Made by a program: the position numbers and the translations under genes. From Eubacteriales Family XIII. Incertae Sedis bacterium (GTDB lineage: Bacteria > Bacillota > Clostridia > Peptostreptococcales > Anaerovoracaceae), in the NCBI GenBank assembly GCA_031276775.1, contig JAISML010000110.1, positions 1 to 13,715 of the forward strand: DNA of 13,715 nt, given 5' to 3'. The first letter of the stretch is position 1. The number at the start of each line of letters is the position of its first letter. This document shows positions 6,560-13,715 of this stretch, piece by piece. The notes beneath the pieces are model-generated. The model ran no database searches. It saw only the letters and a program-made list of their open reading frames with translations, and was not told the origin of the DNA.

Positions 6560-9033
6560 TTCGGATGATGGATGACAAACGGCAATACGACGTCCTTGAA
6601 TATCCGAAAGTGTTGGAGGAATTGGCCGCGCGCGCGGGTTCCGCGCTTGCCGCAAAGGAAGCGGGATCCCTCATGCCTTCGAATGACTTTGCGGTCGTGC
6701 GGGAACGCTTGTCGGAAACGAGCGAGGCGCTTTCCGTCCTCATGCGCAAGGGAAGGCTTCCGCTCGGTGATTTCGGCGATGTCGCGCCCGCCGCATCCTA
6801 TGCGGAGAAGGGCGGCGTTTTGTCCATGGGTCAACTGCTCGGCGTGGCTTCCCTGCTCGGCGCGGCGCGGCGAATGATCGCGTTTCTGCGTTCCGACGTG
6901 CCGGAGATACCGATCCTCGCGGGCATGTCGTCCGTTATGGAAACGGACAGAGGTTTTGAGGAGCGCATCGCGACGTCCATCATCAGCGAAACGGAAATGT
7001 CCGACGCCGCCGATCCCGCCTTGCGTCGCATACGCCGCAGCATGGCGGCTCAGAACGGAGCCATTCGCGAAAAACTGAACAGAATGATCACCTCCCCGGC
7101 TTACGCGGACATCCTGCGGGATCGTTTGGTCACGATACGGGACGGTCGCTTTTGTCTGCCTGTCCGACAGGAATATGCGCAACGTTTCCCCGGGATCGTC
7201 CATGATCGCAGCAAAGGCGGATCGACTGTTTTCATCGAACCTCAGACGGTGGTGGATCTCAACAACCGTCTGCGTGAATTGGAATTGGAGGAAGCGCGGG
7301 AAATAGAGCGCATATTGTCGGAACTGTCCGCCGTTGCGGGCGCAATGGCGCCGGCTTTGCGCACCAATCAGGAGATGCTGACGCGTCTCGATCTGATCTT
7401 CGCAAAGGCATCGCTTTCCGCGGATATGAGAGCGACGGAGCCGGAGATCAACGAACGCGGGTTCCTTGAGATCGCGGAGGGCCGCCATCCCCTCATCGAT
7501 CCGAAGTCCGTTGTACCCATCAGCCTCACCTTGGGCGGGACTTACCGCACGCTGATCATCACAGGGCCGAACACGGGCGGAAAGACCGTCACCCTCAAGA
7601 CCGTCGGGCTCTTTATCCTCATGGCGGAAGCCGGTTTGCATGTGCCGGCGTTGCGGGCCGATATTCCGATCGTTTCGGATATCTATGCGGACATAGGCGA
7701 TGAACAGAGCATTGAGCAGAGTCTGTCCACCTTTTCCTCCCACATGCGGAACATCGTCGCCATCATCGCGCGCGCCGATGAAAAATCCATCGTATTTCTC
7801 GACGAATTGGGCGCCGGAACCGATCCGACGGAAGGCGCGGCTTTGGCCATCGCCATCTTGGAAACCTTGCAGACGAAAGGGTGCCCGGTCATGGCAACGA
7901 CGCACTATACGGAGATCAAGAAATACGCCGTCGCGGCGGAAGGCGTGGAGAACGCTTCCATGGAATTCGACGTGGAAACATTGAGCCCCACGTTTAAGTT
8001 GACGCTCGGAACGCCGGGTCGGTCCAATGCTTTTGAAATATCACGAAAACTTGGTTTGCCGGAAGCTTTGGTCGCGCGCGCGGCCGAACTCTTGGACAGC
8101 GGCAGCGTGACGTTCGAAGCGGTCATCGCGCGTGCGGAAGCGGACAGACGGGCGGCCGAAACATATCGGCGGGAGGCCGAAGCCTTGCGCGCGGAGATGG
8201 AGGCGCGGAGGCGGGATCTGGAACGGCAGGCCGAAGATTTTGAAGCCGGGCGGGCGCAACGCTTGGAAAAGGCGAAAGCCGAAGCGCTCGGGAAAGTCGC
8301 GGAAGCGGAGGAATTCGCCGACATCGTGCGCGGGGAACTGAAAGCGCTTTTGGACGACGCGGAAGAGATGGCCAACCGAGCCCGGAAAGGGACTTCCGAA
8401 TTTCACGGCGCCGTCAAAAGGATGAGCAGAGGGGATTTTTACCGCAGGTTGGATGAAAGCAGGAAGCTTCTGGGTCAGCTGAAAGAGGACTATCGCGGCA
8501 TGGGCGCGGACGGGCGGGATTTCGGCCGCGGGGGCAAAGGCGGCCGGACGCGGGACGAAGCGCCGCGCGCGTCGGAACTGCGCGTCGGAACTGCGGTGCG
8601 GATCCCGGAGATGGATCGCACGGGCGAGGTTTTGACAACGCCTGACGAAAAGGGGGACGTGCAGGTGCGGGTGGGACGAATCCGCATGACCTTACCCTTG
8701 TCGAAGTTGCGTCTTTCGGGAAAGAACGGAACAACTCCGGCGCCCCGGGGCGGAAAGTACGGAGGTCTCGTCCGCGCGAAAATCGACAGCGTCAGCGCCG
8801 CAGTGGATGTACACGGACACAATTTGGACGACGCGGAGCGCGTGGTGGACAAGTATTTGGACGATGCCTTTCTCGCCGGTCTGCATGAGGTGATCATCAT
8901 CCACGGCAGGGGCGAAGGCATCCTGCGCAACGGTTTGCGCGGCATGTTGAAAGGCCACAGGCATGTGAAATCCATACGTCCCGGTGATCCGGGGGAGGGC
9001 GGAGAGGGCGTGACCGTCGTCGTCATGAAGTGA
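6556..9033 (+). CDS. mutS2: MutS2 ATPase with C-terminal Smr domain
   Basis: MutS2 is a MutS-related ATPase lacking the mismatch-recognition domains. In different bacteria it limits homologous recombination or acts on collided ribosomes. At 825 aa, the core/lever helices cover about 1-300. The ABC-type ATPase follows, with Walker A GPNTGGKT at 337-344, STFSSHM at 391-397, Walker B SIVFLDE at 411-417 and the ATTHY switch at 447-451. A long Ala/Arg/Glu-rich coiled-coil region covers about 515-650. A small beta/KOW-like segment (677-718) precedes the Smr domain (about 748-825). Smr motif 1 reads VDVHG (D751, H753), where MutS2 proteins usually have an LDLRG-like sequence; the second motif HGRGEG is at 783-788. 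No good Shine-Dalgarno precedes ATG 6556, so translation probably depends on the ATGA overlap with zapA; ATGs at 6565 and 6568 are alternatives. Confidence 0.96.
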   Translation: MIRMMDDKRQYDVLEYPKVLEELAARAGSALAAKEAGSLMPSNDFAVVRERLSETSEALSVLMRKGRLPLGDFGDVAPAASYAEKGGVLSMGQLLGVASLLGAARRMIAFLRSDVPEIPILAGMSSVMETDRGFEERIATSIISETEMSDAADPALRRIRRSMAAQNGAIREKLNRMITSPAYADILRDRLVTIRDGRFCLPVRQEYAQRFPGIVHDRSKGGSTVFIEPQTVVDLNNRLRELELEEAREIERILSELSAVAGAMAPALRTNQEMLTRLDLIFAKASLSADMRATEPEINERGFLEIAEGRHPLIDPKSVVPISLTLGGTYRTLIITGPNTGGKTVTLKTVGLFILMAEAGLHVPALRADIPIVSDIYADIGDEQSIEQSLSTFSSHMRNIVAIIARADEKSIVFLDELGAGTDPTEGAALAIAILETLQTKGCPVMATTHYTEIKKYAVAAEGVENASMEFDVETLSPTFKLTLGTPGRSNAFEISRKLGLPEALVARAAELLDSGSVTFEAVIARAEADRRAAETYRREAEALRAEMEARRRDLERQAEDFEAGRAQRLEKAKAEALGKVAEAEEFADIVRGELKALLDDAEEMANRARKGTSEFHGAVKRMSRGDFYRRLDESRKLLGQLKEDYRGMGADGRDFGRGGKGGRTRDEAPRASELRVGTAVRIPEMDRTGEVLTTPDEKGDVQVRVGRIRMTLPLSKLRLSGKNGTTPAPRGGKYGGLVRAKIDSVSAAVDVHGHNLDDAERVVDKYLDDAFLAGLHEVIIIHGRGEGILRNGLRGMLKGHRHVKSIRPGDPGEGGEGVTVVVMK

Positions 9034-9047
9034 AATTCGCCACCCTC

Positions 9048-9824
9048 TCATTCCCTGCGCATCGCTTCTTTCATCTCTCCCACATAAGCCGACAATCGGG
9101 GCGCGGCGTCCGCGCCGTATTCGGCGATGAGCCGGACGATGGCGCTGCCGACGATTACGCCGTCGGCATGCCGGGCGATCTCTTTCGCCTGATCGGGTTT
9201 GTGGATCCCAAAGCCGACGGCGACGGGAACGTCCGTGTGCGCACGGATTTCAGCGACCAAAGCCGGAATGTTTTCCGTGATCGTTTGGCGCGCGCCCGTT
9301 ACGCCGAGCGAGGATACGAGATAGACGTAGCCTTCGGCGGCGGCTGCGATCTGAGCGGTGCGTCCGCCTGAGGTGGGCGCGATGAGCGGGATCAGCGCCA
9401 CATTGTGCTTTTGGGTAAAATCCAGGATTTCGCCGCGTTCCTCAAAAGGCAAATCCGGAATGATGACGCCTTCGACGCCGCATTCTTCGCAACGCGCGAA
9501 GAATGCCCCGTATCCATATTGCAGGACGGGGTTCAGGTAGGTCATAAAGACCAAGGGAACGGAGATATCGCCCTGCAAAGACAGGATCGTGCCGAAAAGT
9601 TTGTCGAGCGTCATGCCCGAGGAAAGGGCGCGCAGATGCGCCGCCTGTATGTCCGGTCCCTCGGCGATCGGATCGGAAAAAGGCAGACCGATCTCGAGAA
9701 TGTCCGCGCCCGCGTCCGCCAGCGTCCGGATGAACGTTCGGGTACTGCCGAGATCCGGATCGCCCGCGGTCAGATAGGCGACAAAAGCTTTGTGTCCGCG
9801 GAACGCTTCGCTGATTCTATTCAT
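9048..9824 (-). CDS. trpA: Tryptophan synthase alpha subunit
   Basis: TrpA cleaves indole-3-glycerol phosphate and passes indole through a tunnel to TrpB. The 258-aa (beta/alpha)8 barrel carries AYLTAGDPDL (16-25), LEIGLPFSDP (43-52), the VSSLGVTGA loop (170-178), and the phosphate-binding GFGIHKP (204-210) and VGSAIV (225-230) segments. Catalytic Glu (E49 in E. coli) is E44. The position of catalytic Asp60 is Glu (E55, in IAEGP rather than LADGP), a variant I recall from other Clostridia TrpA proteins. The start at 9824 is preferred over an upstream in-frame extension because AGAGGGGAGG (9831-9840) lies just before it and the barrel begins at once. The ATG overlaps the trpB stop by 8 bp (ATGAATAG), suggesting coupling. 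The gene is last in the trp cluster and faces mutS2 tail to tail. Confidence 0.96.
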   Translation of the reverse strand: MNRISEAFRGHKAFVAYLTAGDPDLGSTRTFIRTLADAGADILEIGLPFSDPIAEGPDIQAAHLRALSSGMTLDKLFGTILSLQGDISVPLVFMTYLNPVLQYGYGAFFARCEECGVEGVIIPDLPFEERGEILDFTQKHNVALIPLIAPTSGGRTAQIAAAAEGYVYLVSSLGVTGARQTITENIPALVAEIRAHTDVPVAVGFGIHKPDQAKEIARHADGVIVGSAIVRLIAEYGADAAPRLSAYVGEMKEAMRRE

Positions 9825-11022
9825 GAATGTCCTCCCCTCTGTGGCGCGCGATCGACGCCACATCCTTGTCGCCCCGTCCCGAAAGGCACAGAATGATGCA
9901 TTCATCCTTCGGCAGCGCGCCGGCGATCCTGCGGACGTGCGCTACCGCGTGCGCCGATTCGACGGCGGGAATGATCCCTTCGGTCTTGGAAAGGTAATCG
10001 AAAGCCGCCACCGCTTCCCCATCCGTCACAGGTACGTATTCCGCGCGGCCGGAGTCGTGCAGCCAGGCGTGTTCCGGACCGATGCCCGGATAATCGAGCC
10101 CTGCGGAGATCGAATAAACGGGGGATATCTGACCGGCGTCATCCTGGCAGAAATAGGACTTCATGCCGTGAAATACGCCCACCCGGCCTTTCGATACAGT
10201 GGCGGCATGCCGTTCCGTGCCAAGACCGAGCCCTGCGGCTTCACAGCCGATGAGCCGGACGCCCTTGTCGTTGATGAAATGGTAGAAAGCGCCGATCGCG
10301 TTGGAACCTCCGCCGACACAGGCGATCACGGCGGCGGGGAGTTTTCCCTCCTTTTCGTACAACTGTGCTTTCGCCTCACGGCCGATCACGCTTTGAAAGT
10401 CGCGTACGATGGTCGGAAAGGGGTGCGGTCCCATGACGGAGCCGAGGACGTAGTGCGTATCGGAGACGCGGCGCGTCCATTCGCGCATGGTTTCGTTGAC
10501 CGCGTCCTTGAGCGTCATGGTTCCGGCTGTGACCGCGCGGACCTCGGCGCCCAAAAGCCGCATGCGGTAGACGTTCAGAGCCTGCCGGTCCGTATCTTCT
10601 TTGCCCATGAAGATCAGGCATTCCAAACCGAGCAGGGCAGCCGCCGTCGCCGTCGCCACTCCGTGTTGTCCCGCGCCTGTTTCCGCGATTACGCGGGTTT
10701 TTCCCATGCGTTTTGCCAACAGAACCTGACCGAGCACGTTGTTGATCTTGTGCGAACCCGTATGATTCAAGTCCTCGCGCTTGAGGTAGATCTTCGCGCC
10801 GTTCAGATCTTTCGTCATGTTTTCGGCGAAGTAGAGGCGCGACGGCCGTCCTGCGTATTCGTTTAGCAGATAGTCCAATTCCTCATTGAATTTCCGATCG
10901 TATTTGTATTCGGTGTAGGACCGCTCCAAGTCGGCAAGGGCATGCATGAGCGTTTCGGGGACGTACTGCCCTCCGTAGTTGCCGAAGCGCCCGTTTCGTG
11001 TTTTCGTTTTTGCATCATTCAT
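9817..11022 (-). CDS. trpB: Tryptophan synthase beta subunit
   Basis: TrpB is the PLP enzyme that condenses indole with serine to make tryptophan in the alpha2-beta2 complex. The 401-aa protein opens with the TrpB1-type GRFGNYGGQYVPETL. It has the PLP Schiff-base lysine K92 in HTGSHKINN (87-95), catalytic E114 in AETGAGQHG (113-121), the PLP-phosphate loop GGGSNAIG (237-244), and the C-terminal LSGRGDKD segment where the base of the cofactor packs. Length and motifs match an active, alpha-associated TrpB rather than the longer TrpB2 form. A GAGGTG site precedes the ATG, 18 bp after the trpF stop. The 3' end overlaps trpA. No odd residues were noticed. Confidence 0.97.
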   Translation of the reverse strand: MNDAKTKTRNGRFGNYGGQYVPETLMHALADLERSYTEYKYDRKFNEELDYLLNEYAGRPSRLYFAENMTKDLNGAKIYLKREDLNHTGSHKINNVLGQVLLAKRMGKTRVIAETGAGQHGVATATAAALLGLECLIFMGKEDTDRQALNVYRMRLLGAEVRAVTAGTMTLKDAVNETMREWTRRVSDTHYVLGSVMGPHPFPTIVRDFQSVIGREAKAQLYEKEGKLPAAVIACVGGGSNAIGAFYHFINDKGVRLIGCEAAGLGLGTERHAATVSKGRVGVFHGMKSYFCQDDAGQISPVYSISAGLDYPGIGPEHAWLHDSGRAEYVPVTDGEAVAAFDYLSKTEGIIPAVESAHAVAHVRRIAGALPKDECIILCLSGRGDKDVASIARHRGEDIHE

Positions 11023-11040
11023 CGTTCACCTCATTCCGTT

Positions 11041-11652
11041 TCATTCGCGCCATGGTCTTACCGCTTCGAGGAAATCCTGTATTTTCCGCAGATCCTTCAC
11101 GCCTCCGGTCTCCACGCCGCTGCTCACATCCAAAGCATAGGGACGGACTTTCCCGGCCGCTTCGGCGGCATTGTCCGGCGTCAGCCCGCCCGCGAGGAAG
11201 AAGGGGCGCGGAATTTGGCCGATCAAATCCCAGTTGAAAAGCGTTCCGGATCCCGCCCGCGCGCTGTCCAACAGAAGAAAATCCGCAACCGTATCCCGTA
11301 CCGCATCGCGGGAAAGCGAGATCGCTTTGATCAGGGGAACGGGGATTCTGCGCTTCAGCGCCGCGACCTCTTCTTCGCTTTCGTCTCCGTGCAACTGAAC
11401 CGAGGAGATGATCCCGGCTTCGCAGAGGGCGACGATGTTTTCCGGAGCTTCGCGCACGAATACGCCCACACTTTGGATGCGCGGATCGAGCAAACTCTTC
11501 AGGCGCGCCGCCTCTTTTGCCGTCACGCGCCGCGCGCTTTCAGCGAATACGAACCCCACATAGTCCGGCAGACAGGCGTTCACGAAAGACACGTCCGCCT
11601 CACGCCGAATCCCGCAGATCTTCACCTTGATCTTCCTCTTCCCTTGATTCAT
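11041..11652 (-). CDS. trpF: Phosphoribosylanthranilate isomerase
   Basis: TrpF performs the Amadori rearrangement of N-(5-phosphoribosyl)anthranilate to the carboxyphenylamino-deoxyribulose phosphate used by TrpC. The 203-aa barrel shows VKICGIRR (10-17) with general base C13, YVGFVFAESARRV (31-43), VQLHGDE (85-91), LLLDS with general acid D129, and the phosphate-binding segments AGSG (134-137) and LAGGLTPDN (153-161). The first Gly of the usual GG(T/S)G phosphate loop is Ala134, a mild change. I chose ATG 11652; a TTG 21 bases upstream would run back into trpC and lacks reason. The gene begins 5 bp after the trpC stop as a separate polypeptide, unlike the TrpC-TrpF fusion of enterobacteria. 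Confidence 0.94.
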   Translation of the reverse strand: MNQGKRKIKVKICGIRREADVSFVNACLPDYVGFVFAESARRVTAKEAARLKSLLDPRIQSVGVFVREAPENIVALCEAGIISSVQLHGDESEEEVAALKRRIPVPLIKAISLSRDAVRDTVADFLLLDSARAGSGTLFNWDLIGQIPRPFFLAGGLTPDNAAEAAGKVRPYALDVSSGVETGGVKDLRKIQDFLEAVRPWRE

Positions 11653-11657
11653 GCGCT

Positions 11658-12476
11658 TTACGCCTCCCGGCAACAGGTTGTGTTTCGGCGCGGCATCAGA
11701 CGTTGCAGAGCCGCTTTTCTGTCGGGCGCGCGCATCAGCGCCTCCCCGACCAAGACCGCGTCCACGCCGTTTTCCGCCAAGCGCTCCGCGTCCGCGCGGG
11801 TGGCAATGCCGCTTTCCGCGACACAGAGCGTGCCCGGGGGGATCGATGCGCGCAGACGCAGACAGTTGAGCGGATCCACGGCAAAGGTTCTGAGATCGCG
11901 GTTGTTGACTCCGATCATCCGCGCTCCCGCGCGCAGGGCGGCGTCGAGTTCCTTTTCGTCATGCACCTCCGTCAGTGCGGACAGCCCCAAGGCGTTCGCG
12001 CAGGCGAGAAACTCTCGCAGACGACTTTCGTCCAGGATGGCGCAGATCAGCAATACGGCGCGCGCGCCCAAGACTTTTGCCTGGTATATCTGATAGATGT
12101 CCACGGTGAAGTCCTTGCGGAGAACGGGCAGAGGGACGGCGGCCGCGATTTCGCCCAGATATGCGTCGCTGCCCAGAAAATATTCCGGTTCCGTCAATAC
12201 GGAGAGGCCGGCCGCGCCGCCCGACGCGTAATCCCGCGCGATGGACAGATAGGGGAAATGCTCGGCGATCATGCCTTTCGACGGAGAAGCGCGTTTCACC
12301 TCACAGACGAACGACAGTCCCGGCGCTTTCAGGGCTGTTTCAAAGGCGAAGTCCCCGGTCGGTTTGCTTTCGCACAACCGCTCCAATTCGGAGAGCGGCA
12401 TAGCCGCTTTCTCCCGCGCGACCCGCGCCTCGGCGGAGACCGCGAGTCTTTCCAAAATATTGTCGGTTTTCATCAT
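11658..12476 (-). CDS. trpC: Indole-3-glycerol phosphate synthase
   Basis: TrpC closes the indole ring by decarboxylating carboxyphenylaminodeoxyribulose phosphate. The 272-aa barrel retains every catalytic residue in order, aligned by eye to the Sulfolobus enzyme: E59 and K61 in CEVKRASPSKG (58-68), K121 in LRKDF (119-123), E170 in TEVH (169-172), N191 in NNRDL (191-195), and E221-S222 in AESGIA (220-225). The start is uncertain. The ATG at 12476 is favoured by GGATGTGA (12479-12486), close to GGAGGTGA, immediately upstream; the ATG at 12473 and a GTG at 12482 are also in frame. About 100 bp without an evident gene separate it from the trpD stop. Identification is secure. Confidence 0.95.
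   Translation of the reverse strand: MMKTDNILERLAVSAEARVAREKAAMPLSELERLCESKPTGDFAFETALKAPGLSFVCEVKRASPSKGMIAEHFPYLSIARDYASGGAAGLSVLTEPEYFLGSDAYLGEIAAAVPLPVLRKDFTVDIYQIYQAKVLGARAVLLICAILDESRLREFLACANALGLSALTEVHDEKELDAALRAGARMIGVNNRDLRTFAVDPLNCLRLRASIPPGTLCVAESGIATRADAERLAENGVDAVLVGEALMRAPDRKAALQRLMPRRNTTCCREA
11661..11668 (-). promoter_or_regulatory. Ribosome-binding site of trpF inside the trpC 3' end
   Basis: GGGAGGCG on the - strand forms part of the last codons of trpC and lies 8 bases before the trpF ATG at 11652. It fixes that ATG as the start rather than the TTG further upstream, and places trpF initiation within reach of ribosomes finishing trpC. Confidence 0.6.
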
Positions 12477-12575
12477 GTTCACATCCGTTTCTTCCGCTGC
12501 GCGTCCGCGCGCTGTCGCCGGGCAGATGCGGCGCGCAATCTCAGACAGGCGCCGGGTTTGCGCGGCAATCGGCCG

Positions 12576-13592
12576 TCAATGCGCAAACGCATGGGTTGCG
12601 GCGACAAAGTCGTTCATTTTTTTCATTGCGGCGCCGCTGTCGATCAGTTCCGCCGCAATGCCGACGCATCGCCGCAGTGTTACGTCCCTCCGCGCCATAT
12701 AGAGACAGAAAGCGGCGTTGAGCAGGACGATGTCGCGTTTTGCGCCCCGTGTCCCGCCGAGTACGGCGCGCGCGATCTCCGCGTTTTCCCCGGGATCGCC
12801 ACCGGTCAATTCCTTCAGACCGCAACGTGTCAGACCGAATTGTTCCGGGGTGATGAAATAGCTGTTGAGGCTTCCGTCGTTTGTTTCGCAGATGGTCGTC
12901 GTGCCCGTCAACGTGATCTCGTCCAAGCCGTCATGCCCGTGTACGACCATCGCGCGTTTAACGCCGAGATTTGCCAACACCCCGGCCAAGGGACGCGCCA
13001 AGGTCTCATCGTAGACGCCCAAAAGCTGCATGTTTGCCCCGGCCGGATTGGCCAAAGGACCGAGGATGTTGAAGATGGTTCGCACGCCCAACTCGCGCCG
13101 CACCGGCGCGACGTGGCGCATCGCCTCATGATATACGCTTGCCAACATAAAGCACATGCCCGTTTCGCGCAACACCCGCTCGCTCGCCGCCGCAGGGATC
13201 GAAACGTTTGCCCCCAATGCCTCGAGCAGGTCGGCGCTGCCGCACTTGCTGGATACGCTGCGACCGCCGTGCTTGGCCACCGGGACGCCGCCCGCCGCCG
13301 CGACGAAAGCTGACACCGTGGAAATATTGAAACTGTACAACTCGTCCCCTCCTGTGCCCACGATGTCCAGCACATCCGTTTCCGGTTGCAGCTTCGCGCA
13401 TTTTTCGCGCATGACGGAAGCGCAGGCTGTGATCTCGTCGATCGTTTCCCCCTTTTGCCGCATCGCCGTCAGGAACGCGCCCATCTGCGCCGGCGTCGCG
13501 CGGCCCTCCATCATTTCAAGCATGACCTCGCGCGCTTCGGCGTGGGAGAGATCCGCTCCGTCCAGTACATTGTAAATTGCTTCTTTAATCAT
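12576..13592 (-). CDS. trpD: Anthranilate phosphoribosyltransferase
   Basis: TrpD transfers phosphoribose from PRPP to anthranilate, the second committed step to tryptophan. The 338-aa protein has the family's N-terminal helical domain (about 1-70), then the PRPP loop GTGGD (79-83), NIST (89-92), a KHGGRSVSSKCGSAD segment (107-121), RRELGVRTIFNILGPLANPA (165-184), and the metal-binding D224-E225 pair in GLDEI. In most TrpD proteins the third segment reads KHGNR; here the Asn, which contacts anthranilate in the Sulfolobus structure (N109), is Gly110. R165, equivalent to anthranilate-binding Arg164, is kept. GGAGGCGAGGAG precedes ATG 13592. The start overlaps the possible stop of an upstream frame. 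It is not fused to TrpG. Confidence 0.96.
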   Translation of the reverse strand: MIKEAIYNVLDGADLSHAEAREVMLEMMEGRATPAQMGAFLTAMRQKGETIDEITACASVMREKCAKLQPETDVLDIVGTGGDELYSFNISTVSAFVAAAGGVPVAKHGGRSVSSKCGSADLLEALGANVSIPAAASERVLRETGMCFMLASVYHEAMRHVAPVRRELGVRTIFNILGPLANPAGANMQLLGVYDETLARPLAGVLANLGVKRAMVVHGHDGLDEITLTGTTTICETNDGSLNSYFITPEQFGLTRCGLKELTGGDPGENAEIARAVLGGTRGAKRDIVLLNAAFCLYMARRDVTLRRCVGIAAELIDSGAAMKKMNDFVAATHAFAH

Positions 13593-13715
13593 CTTTCTCC
13601 TCGCCTCCGTTGCCTGTCATTGCCGTGGATTTGCCGCTGTCGCGGATTTGCGCTTTGTCTTGTGAAAATCCCGCTCCGTGCGGCGCCGGAATTCGTTGCG
13701 GCGCGACCGGTTTGA
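13585..13715 (-). CDS. Possible C-terminal tail of an upstream trp-cluster gene (partial)
   Basis: One - strand frame stays open from the right edge for about 42 codons and stops with TAA inside the trpD start, as the 8-bp overlap ATGATTAA. The same overlap length is seen between trpB and trpA. The other two frames give Arg-rich translations like those of off-frame sequence here. The visible residues are hydrophilic (Lys, Gly, Pro, Asp, Gln) and match no TrpG or TrpE C-terminus that I recognise. It may therefore be a variable tail, a different gene, or non-coding sequence. trpG or trpE would be the expected neighbour, but that is inferred from operon order only. Confidence 0.28.
   Translation of the reverse strand, partial: KPVAPQRIPAPHGAGFSQDKAQIRDSGKSTAMTGNGGEEKDD

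Noticed and set aside
6499..7905. 468-codon - strand open frame opposite mutS2
   Set aside because: Antisense to conserved MutS2 coding sequence, no domain, His/Arg-rich composition typical of a shadow frame.
9002..9049. GAGAGGG / CCCTCTC inverted repeat as a shared terminator for mutS2 and trpA
   Set aside because: The loop is 34 bases, the stem has only 7 pairs and no T-run follows on either strand.
9825..9905. 27-codon N-terminal extension of TrpA
   Set aside because: The extension lies in trpB coding sequence, resembles no TrpA N-terminus, and the inner ATG has a strong ribosome-binding site.
11653..11673. TTG start adding 7 residues to TrpF
   Set aside because: The extra codons overlap the trpC end and consist of the ribosome-binding sequence for the ATG at 11652.
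10942..12093. 383-codon + strand open frame opposite trpB, trpF and trpC
   Set aside because: It spans three unambiguous genes on the other strand and shows no protein family features.
11703..13313. Very long + strand open frame (536 codons) opposite trpC and trpD
   Set aside because: It lies wholly antisense to two clear trp genes and their gap, has an Arg/Gln/His-rich translation with no recognisable domain, and is what GC-rich codon use produces on the opposite strand.

Overview
The window is GC-rich and densely packed with housekeeping genes. It looks like chromosome from a Bacillota (Clostridia-like) bacterium. The evidence is the rRNA methylase-pheS-pheT order, the four-cysteine insert in PheS, a ZapA-MutS2 pair, a trpD-C-F-B-A order, and several strong GGAGG-type Shine-Dalgarno sites. 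I cannot name the genus. I see no tRNA, rRNA, IS element, CRISPR array, phage gene or integration site.

Layout. On the + strand, from the left edge to about 9.03 kb, lie ftsZ (5' end cut off), a TrmH/SpoU-family RNA 2'-O-methyltransferase, pheS, pheT, a 179-bp spacer with a strong hairpin, a ZapA-like division protein, and mutS2. On the - strand, from the right edge back to 9.05 kb, lie trpD, trpC, trpF, trpB and trpA, in that transcription order. A possible tail of a further upstream gene overlaps the trpD start. The two gene blocks converge with only 14 bp between the mutS2 and trpA stop codons.

How the genes work together. FtsZ forms the division ring and ZapA is expected to crosslink it; here they flank the translation genes. 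PheS and PheT form the (alpha-beta)2 phenylalanyl-tRNA synthetase, and the TrmH-family enzyme probably methylates rRNA. MutS2 carries an ATPase and a Smr domain and acts in recombination control and/or rescue of collided ribosomes. TrpD, C, F, B and A together convert anthranilate to tryptophan. TrpE and TrpG would be expected upstream of trpD, outside the window, where any trp attenuator or leader would also lie.

I find no convincing new multi-gene system. The points worth a second look are small: competing hairpins between ftsZ and the methylase gene, the hairpin before zapA (or a small overlapping ORF there), residue changes in TrpA, TrpD and the MutS2 Smr domain, an insert in PheT, and repeated 7-8 bp stop/start overlaps.
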